From contig CAIMNT010000187.1 of NCBI GenBank assembly GCA_903842855.1, positions 1-9,833 on the forward strand: DNA of 9,833 nt, in the 5' to 3' direction. The stretch is from an uncultured Actinomycetes bacterium. GTDB lineage: Bacteria; Actinomycetota; Actinomycetes; Nanopelagicales; Nanopelagicaceae. Positions 5,820-9,833 of this stretch are shown here, piece by piece (the first letter of the stretch is position 1; each line of letters begins with the position of its first letter). The notes beneath the pieces were generated by a model. That model saw nothing but the letters and a program-made list of their open reading frames with translations, did not search any database and had not been told where the DNA came from. The translations under genes and the position numbers were made by a program.

Positions 5820-7928
5820 ATGACGAACCTTTTGGAATCATCACTCAAGAAAATCCATGCCGCTGGCTACTCAGGCTATTTCAGTTCTCTCTTCAATATT
5901 GAAAGTGGCCAGGTCGGAATCTCTGACGAACGGATGCCTAACTGCGAAGTCTGTTACTTGGATGAGAGCACAACGAGTGACTGCGCATCCTGTGGCCGAA
6001 CACCTGAGAATTTCTTCCGATTTCTCTCTGGTGCTGGCGATGGAGTGTATGGTTTGGTTCAATTATTTGATCCGCTAGTTGAAGATCGTGTTTTGGGCGG
6101 ACTTCTCATTTTCAATAAATCAGTTGTTGAATCCATGTACACAATTGTTGCCGATGAAGGAAATTCACCTTCACTCGATTTAGATTTCAGTGACGTCTTA
6201 CCTGAACTTGAGGGAGAATTTATCGGGCATGTTAGCTGTTATGGACCGCTAACCGAAGCAGAAGAGGCTGGTGACGTTGGACAACATGTTCTCTATGTCG
6301 GTGATGCGAATAGCGATGATAGTGGAGAATTTGCGTTAACGAGTTTTTACTGTCGGCCAGGAACCTACGCAGTCTACTTATTCGGTGATCGAGAGGCCGC
6401 CCTTGTTATACCGAAAGAACGGGCTCGCGAATTTGGACTTTCAGAGGAGAGTGCAATTTCCGATGATGCTCGGACCGAATATGCCTTAGGTAAACCGGAT
6501 GAAGACGTTCTAGGCCATATGGTCCCTGCCGGCCTTCAGACTCTTGTCTTGAATGTGAACCTGACTCTGTACGATCCAGCCTCCGAAGATGCAAATTTTA
6601 GAGGCCAGTTGGTCAATCACCTTGCCTGGGTGGCCCAGATTGCATCAGTCGCTCCGGAGTTAATGCCTGACAATCTTCCTGAGTTCCAGATCGAATTCAT
6701 AAAGGAATTAGGCAAGGACGATTTAGCGAGCTCTCTGGCTCAAATTCGAGGCTTTAAACTTCCTGAAGTTTCGACAGAGGAACAGGTTCTTCGCAAAGAA
6801 CCACGGGCCTGGGACGAACCTCCAGTTACTGAATTCTCGATAATTACCTCCCCCCTCGATGGCGATTATGACCCAGTTGCTTTCTTCAATAATGAAGTAA
6901 TTCTTGGACTGCGCAAACCAAAGGATCCATATAGTCAGAAGGAAAATGCAGAGAAGAATCAGAGTCTCATTTCAAACTTGAAAGCCTTTAAGAATGATGT
7001 AGAAACTCTCGTTGGGGACCGACCTCATTCATCTTCTGACGAGTGTAGAGAAATCTCTGAGGAAGATCCTGATGTAGTTGATGAGTTGGCAGAGATCCTC
7101 TTAGGCCTCGAACTCATTTCGTGTGATAGTTATACCGAAGAATCATCAGATGCATACTGCGATTTCTTAGATACCTTGCTGGAATATGACAAACTTTTTG
7201 ATGAATTTTGTAAATATGAATATTTTGAAGCTTTTGGAAATTGGCTTGGGTTCCTTCGCGATGAAAGCCTTCCTCGTCCCGTAGTTTGGAAGATAATCAA
7301 CGAGATTGACACGACTGATATGTGTATCAGAACAGCCGATGGGTCTGCTCCGTACTTGAGTTACGCTATTGGTGAAAATGAGCTCATTGGAGATCGAGCC
7401 TATTTGGCACATTTGGGTAATTATCATGGTACACCTCCGACTGTCTATGCCGCTTATGGAAATTCTTCGCTGACTATAGAATCTTTAGAGAAGCTCGTAA
7501 CCTGGTATTTTAGAATGGCTATTGATGGGTTTTATTCTGGTGATTGGCATCCAATTGGTGAGCTTGACATCTTCAGCGGTTTGTACAACTACGAAGCTAA
7601 TTTGGAAGACTTCATGAATACAGAGGTTGCTCCACGGAGTGGAGAGATGTTGCCTTCACTTGCCGATTTAGCTTTTGTCCTCGCTCGAATTCTGGATGAA
7701 TTTAAATTGGGCAGGCTGACCTGGCAGCGATTGAGTCAAAGCCCTAATGAGATTTATCGATCGATTGCTGCTTACTGGCCGGGAATCTCAGCAGAAGATC
7801 ACCGCGCACTCATGCAGACTGGAATTGTGGAATTCAATTCGCAAACCGAGGACTTTCTGAACTACACCTTGAATCACCCTCACGTGAGCGTGCTTTCCAT
7901 GCAATTAGCTGAAAGACCATTGCCATGA
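5820..7928 (+). CDS. uncharacterised acidic 702-residue protein with N-terminal CxxC-x9-CxxC motif
   Basis: I do not recognise this protein. ATG 5820 has GAGGG five bases upstream, so the start is sound. Near the N-terminus Cys42, Cys45, Cys55 and Cys58 form a CxxC-x9-CxxC pattern suited to a zinc ribbon. The rest is strongly acidic, with a Glu/Asp-rich middle (about 400-460) and additional scattered cysteines. Two beta-rich stretches look domain-like: about 72-100 (GDGVYGLVQLFDP…) and about 165-215 (a segment with PGTYAVYLFGD). The C-terminal part (about 500-690) is mixed helical and contains aromatic-rich runs. No Walker, protease, nuclease or methylase motif, signal peptide or membrane helix is visible, so it is probably cytoplasmic. 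Its TGA overlaps the next gene's ATG by four bases, implying translational coupling and a joint function. The codon composition looks more A/T-rich than the proteases, mildly suggesting separate origin. Confidence 0.85.
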   Translation: MTNLLESSLKKIHAAGYSGYFSSLFNIESGQVGISDERMPNCEVCYLDESTTSDCASCGRTPENFFRFLSGAGDGVYGLVQLFDPLVEDRVLGGLLIFNKSVVESMYTIVADEGNSPSLDLDFSDVLPELEGEFIGHVSCYGPLTEAEEAGDVGQHVLYVGDANSDDSGEFALTSFYCRPGTYAVYLFGDREAALVIPKERAREFGLSEESAISDDARTEYALGKPDEDVLGHMVPAGLQTLVLNVNLTLYDPASEDANFRGQLVNHLAWVAQIASVAPELMPDNLPEFQIEFIKELGKDDLASSLAQIRGFKLPEVSTEEQVLRKEPRAWDEPPVTEFSIITSPLDGDYDPVAFFNNEVILGLRKPKDPYSQKENAEKNQSLISNLKAFKNDVETLVGDRPHSSSDECREISEEDPDVVDELAEILLGLELISCDSYTEESSDAYCDFLDTLLEYDKLFDEFCKYEYFEAFGNWLGFLRDESLPRPVVWKIINEIDTTDMCIRTADGSAPYLSYAIGENELIGDRAYLAHLGNYHGTPPTVYAAYGNSSLTIESLEKLVTWYFRMAIDGFYSGDWHPIGELDIFSGLYNYEANLEDFMNTEVAPRSGEMLPSLADLAFVLARILDEFKLGRLTWQRLSQSPNEIYRSIAAYWPGISAEDHRALMQTGIVEFNSQTEDFLNYTLNHPHVSVLSMQLAERPLP

Positions 7929-9112
7929 TGACTGAAGGTGTTTACGCGAATATTTTTATACCGGTGGATCTAAGACGATCACCCAGATATCGAGAAACTG
8001 AATTCGGTAGGGGTCTAGTAGAGGCGATGGGCGGATGGGAAGCAGGAGCTCTTCCTACACTCAGTGAGGCCGAGACACCTGCAGAACCTTTCATGTATAA
8101 GCTCAAAAATGATGTCCCAATCTCACTTAAAGCATTGACAGGGTTCGTCGATTACGATAATTCAGAGTACCTGCAGAAACTTGAAGAGGCTGGCGATTCT
8201 ACAAGTCTAAGAATTCTTGAAGAGTGGCACGAGCGAAAAAGTAAAAAGATTGATATTCGACTCGGAGAGCGATTTCATAAAATCTTTTCAAGGGGAGTAA
8301 CGTTTGGAATACGTGGAATCAATATCTACGCCCTTGAATATTTTCTTAATTATGATGGTATTTCGGTCATTGTTCTACATCTCGTCTGTACAGACACCAA
8401 GACCAACCTAGAGAGACTTGAAAACACCGCGAATCTTCACACCACCCCCATAAGCGAGTGGCTTACCCAGTGCTTTGATGGATTAGCGATGGATGTCATG
8501 GATCTCTTCCCGCCAGGGATGAACTCTGGGCTAGGTATTGCCCTAGCCGAAGGCGAAGAAGAGATCATAGATATTTCGAGCCATATGATCATGCGGCGGA
8601 GACCTCTCCGCAATGAAGATGTCTGGGATCTTCGCTCTAAGTATGTATTCTTGGGAATCCTGCTCACCATTCAAAAAGCAGCACTGTGTGATCTCCGAGC
8701 TCACTGGCCGATATTTAATAAGACCACACCAGAAGAAGTGACAACGAGACGAGATTCTCTCTTCTCGTTCCTCAATACCTACTGGTGGATCAAGATTTCC
8801 GATAACAAGGCATTCACGGCACTTTATGACGCGTGGCATAAAGAGAATAAAACCCAAGAACAGATAAATCAGCTCGTCTCTGAAATACAGCTTCATTGGC
8901 AGGAACGCGAGAATGAGAACTCTCGATCGAGCTCAGAACGAATCGAGAAGATTGCCGAATGGGGTTCCGTAGCCGCCATATTAGCCCTGGTCCCTACTTG
9001 GGAATCACTCCTTCTTGGTCACCTCAGCTTCAAAGCAGGCATATTATCGATAGTCCTCACGCTCGCAATCTCTGGTGGCGGACTCTTGGTATATCGGCGC
9101 CTGCGAAAATAG
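7925..9112 (+). CDS. uncharacterised 395-residue protein with two C-terminal membrane helices
   Basis: I recognise no family. The ATG at 7925 overlaps the preceding stop (ATGA). A second ATG three bases on is equally possible. Residues 1-340 are soluble-looking: an N-terminal alpha/beta part, a YALEYFLNYDG / VIVLHLV strand region (about 135-155), and long helices with a charged segment at about 300-345. Two hydrophobic helices follow, about 346-364 and 370-390, separated by a very short loop, and the protein ends in the basic tail YRRLRK. The short hairpin places both ends on the same side, most likely the cytoplasm. A long soluble domain followed by a helix running into two terminal membrane segments resembles the CorA layout, but the GMN loop motif is absent. 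As partner of the acidic zinc-ribbon-like protein it could anchor the pair to the membrane or act as its membrane effector; this is inference. Confidence 0.85.
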   Translation: MMTEGVYANIFIPVDLRRSPRYRETEFGRGLVEAMGGWEAGALPTLSEAETPAEPFMYKLKNDVPISLKALTGFVDYDNSEYLQKLEEAGDSTSLRILEEWHERKSKKIDIRLGERFHKIFSRGVTFGIRGINIYALEYFLNYDGISVIVLHLVCTDTKTNLERLENTANLHTTPISEWLTQCFDGLAMDVMDLFPPGMNSGLGIALAEGEEEIIDISSHMIMRRRPLRNEDVWDLRSKYVFLGILLTIQKAALCDLRAHWPIFNKTTPEEVTTRRDSLFSFLNTYWWIKISDNKAFTALYDAWHKENKTQEQINQLVSEIQLHWQERENENSRSSSERIEKIAEWGSVAAILALVPTWESLLLGHLSFKAGILSIVLTLAISGGGLLVYRRLRK

Positions 9113-9124
9113 TGGCGGTTCTCT

Positions 9125-9833
9125 TCATTTCTCGGGGAGGATCGTTATAAATTCCTCACTAATCTCAATCTTAATTCCGAATTTCTCAGCACATCGAAGG
9201 TCCTCAATGTTGCCATCACCTATATCAATAATGGCGAACCAACCGTCGAGTAAGCCGCTTGGGGTGTATGCCTGAAAAGTAGATTCGAGTGGACTCACGA
9301 GAGCAGGAGCCACCCCATCAAAATTAGATTCTTCACGTTCTTCCTCTAATCTGTCATAGGCGAAACCTTGATCCGTCATATAGTCAATGATGACCCAGCC
9401 ACGGTTTTCTAGTTCTTTGCAGTACTGACGATAGCGCGAGTATTGACTACCTGTTGGTATAAGTGCATCACCAGAATCAAACAGGTGGTCGACATGAAAT
9501 ATAAAGTACTTTGGATCAGATGCCGATATCTTTTCAATGACCTTTTGGGATTTCTGGGATTTGGTAAAAGTATCTAATTCCTCTACATCTTCATCAGGAT
9601 CTAGCTCCTCACGAAAATCTGCCCATTCCTCACTCAGTGGTCCATATCTGTGAATCCATTCTGTCCATGGAAAGATCAGTGTCGATTTTCCGAAATTTTG
9701 AGTAAAACCTGAAACCACTTCGTACAAATAGTCGGGTGTAAAAGTTTCTTTGGAGAGCCAAGCGCCAGTCTCCTTTTTGAAAGCCCATTGTTCCTTTGGA
9801 AGGTTCAACTCCAAAGAATTATCTGCGCTATAC
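9125..9833 (-). CDS. uncharacterised acidic protein, probably continuing past the window edge
   Basis: The frame ends at TGA (9127-9125) and is open to the right edge. An internal TTG at 9814 would give 229 residues, with GAATTATC rather than a ribosome-binding site ahead of it, so the true start may lie outside. No family is recognised. The protein is soluble and acidic (an EELDPDEDVEELD run near residue 70 of the TTG version), rich in aromatic residues, with a YFIFHVDHLFDSGDA strand-turn at about 102-116 and a C-terminal half ending in beta-rich DGWFAIIDIGDGN and GIKIEIS segments. It faces the 395-residue gene tail-to-tail with 12 bp between stop codons. No hairpin terminator fits in that gap, so the two transcripts probably overlap. 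Confidence 0.7.
   Translation of the reverse strand, partial: YSADNSLELNLPKEQWAFKKETGAWLSKETFTPDYLYEVVSGFTQNFGKSTLIFPWTEWIHRYGPLSEEWADFREELDPDEDVEELDTFTKSQKSQKVIEKISASDPKYFIFHVDHLFDSGDALIPTGSQYSRYRQYCKELENRGWVIIDYMTDQGFAYDRLEEEREESNFDGVAPALVSPLESTFQAYTPSGLLDGWFAIIDIGDGNIEDLRCAEKFGIKIEISEEFITILPEK

Noticed and set aside
5761..5823. 20-codon frame ending in ATGA overlap with the 702-residue gene, considered as a leader peptide
   Set aside because: No ribosome-binding site, and the likely transcription start lies only a few bases ahead of it; no attenuator-type codon runs.
6325..6470. Possible similarity between the PGTYAVYLFGD region of the 702-residue protein and the DGWFAIIDIGDG region of the protein at 9125-9833
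   Set aside because: Resemblance is limited to a few aromatic, Gly and Asp positions and cannot be separated from shared composition by eye.
9802..9812. GGTTCAACTCC, identical to 11 bases of the tRNA T-arm at 5-15
   Set aside because: The match does not extend to the stem or acceptor and lies in a coding frame (LELNL), so it is most likely chance rather than an attachment-site copy.

Overview
The window most resembles a mid-GC (roughly 45-50% by eye) actinobacterium, possibly a small-genome freshwater lineage. This is an inference from GTG/TTG starts, tight ATGA gene overlaps, and large secreted proteases built from Ig-like and proline-threonine-rich segments. No ribosomal RNA or housekeeping gene fixes the taxonomy.

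Layout. Bases 1-29 are the 3' end of a tRNA with encoded CCA, a common edge for integrated DNA. Next, on the minus strand, comes a large secreted subtilisin-like protease (96-2636). From about 2764 to 4790 the DNA is a mosaic of broken genes. A truncated nuclease-like gene start lies between two perfect 42-bp inverted repeats. An intact GIY-YIG (T5orf172-type) gene follows, then the last ~110 codons of a type I restriction subunit (HsdR) and the first ~53 codons of a type I methyltransferase (HsdM), with the middle of the operon missing. Then there is a gene-poor stretch with a small Cys-rich remnant, and a secreted-type metallopeptidase whose 5' end looks damaged. The minus-strand order hsdM'-hsdR'-GIY-YIG, plus a copy of the GIY-YIG 3' end just before the truncated gene, suggests an ancestral operon hsdM-(hsdS)-hsdR-GIY-YIG-nuclease-like gene that was deleted and rearranged.

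From 5820 to 9112 two plus-strand genes overlap by four bases (ATGA). One encodes a very acidic 702-residue protein with an N-terminal CxxC-x9-CxxC motif. The other encodes a 395-residue protein ending in two membrane helices. I recognise neither. A third unrecognised gene (9125 to the window edge) converges on them with only 12 bp between stop codons. Because they lie beside restriction-system debris and behind a tRNA end, this uncharacterised module is the best candidate for an undescribed accessory (possibly defence or conflict) system. That role is inference from context only.

The most concrete oddity is the perfect 42-bp inverted repeat around a 165-bp segment (2764-3012). It is either a real inversion or fold-back rearrangement or an amplification/assembly artefact.
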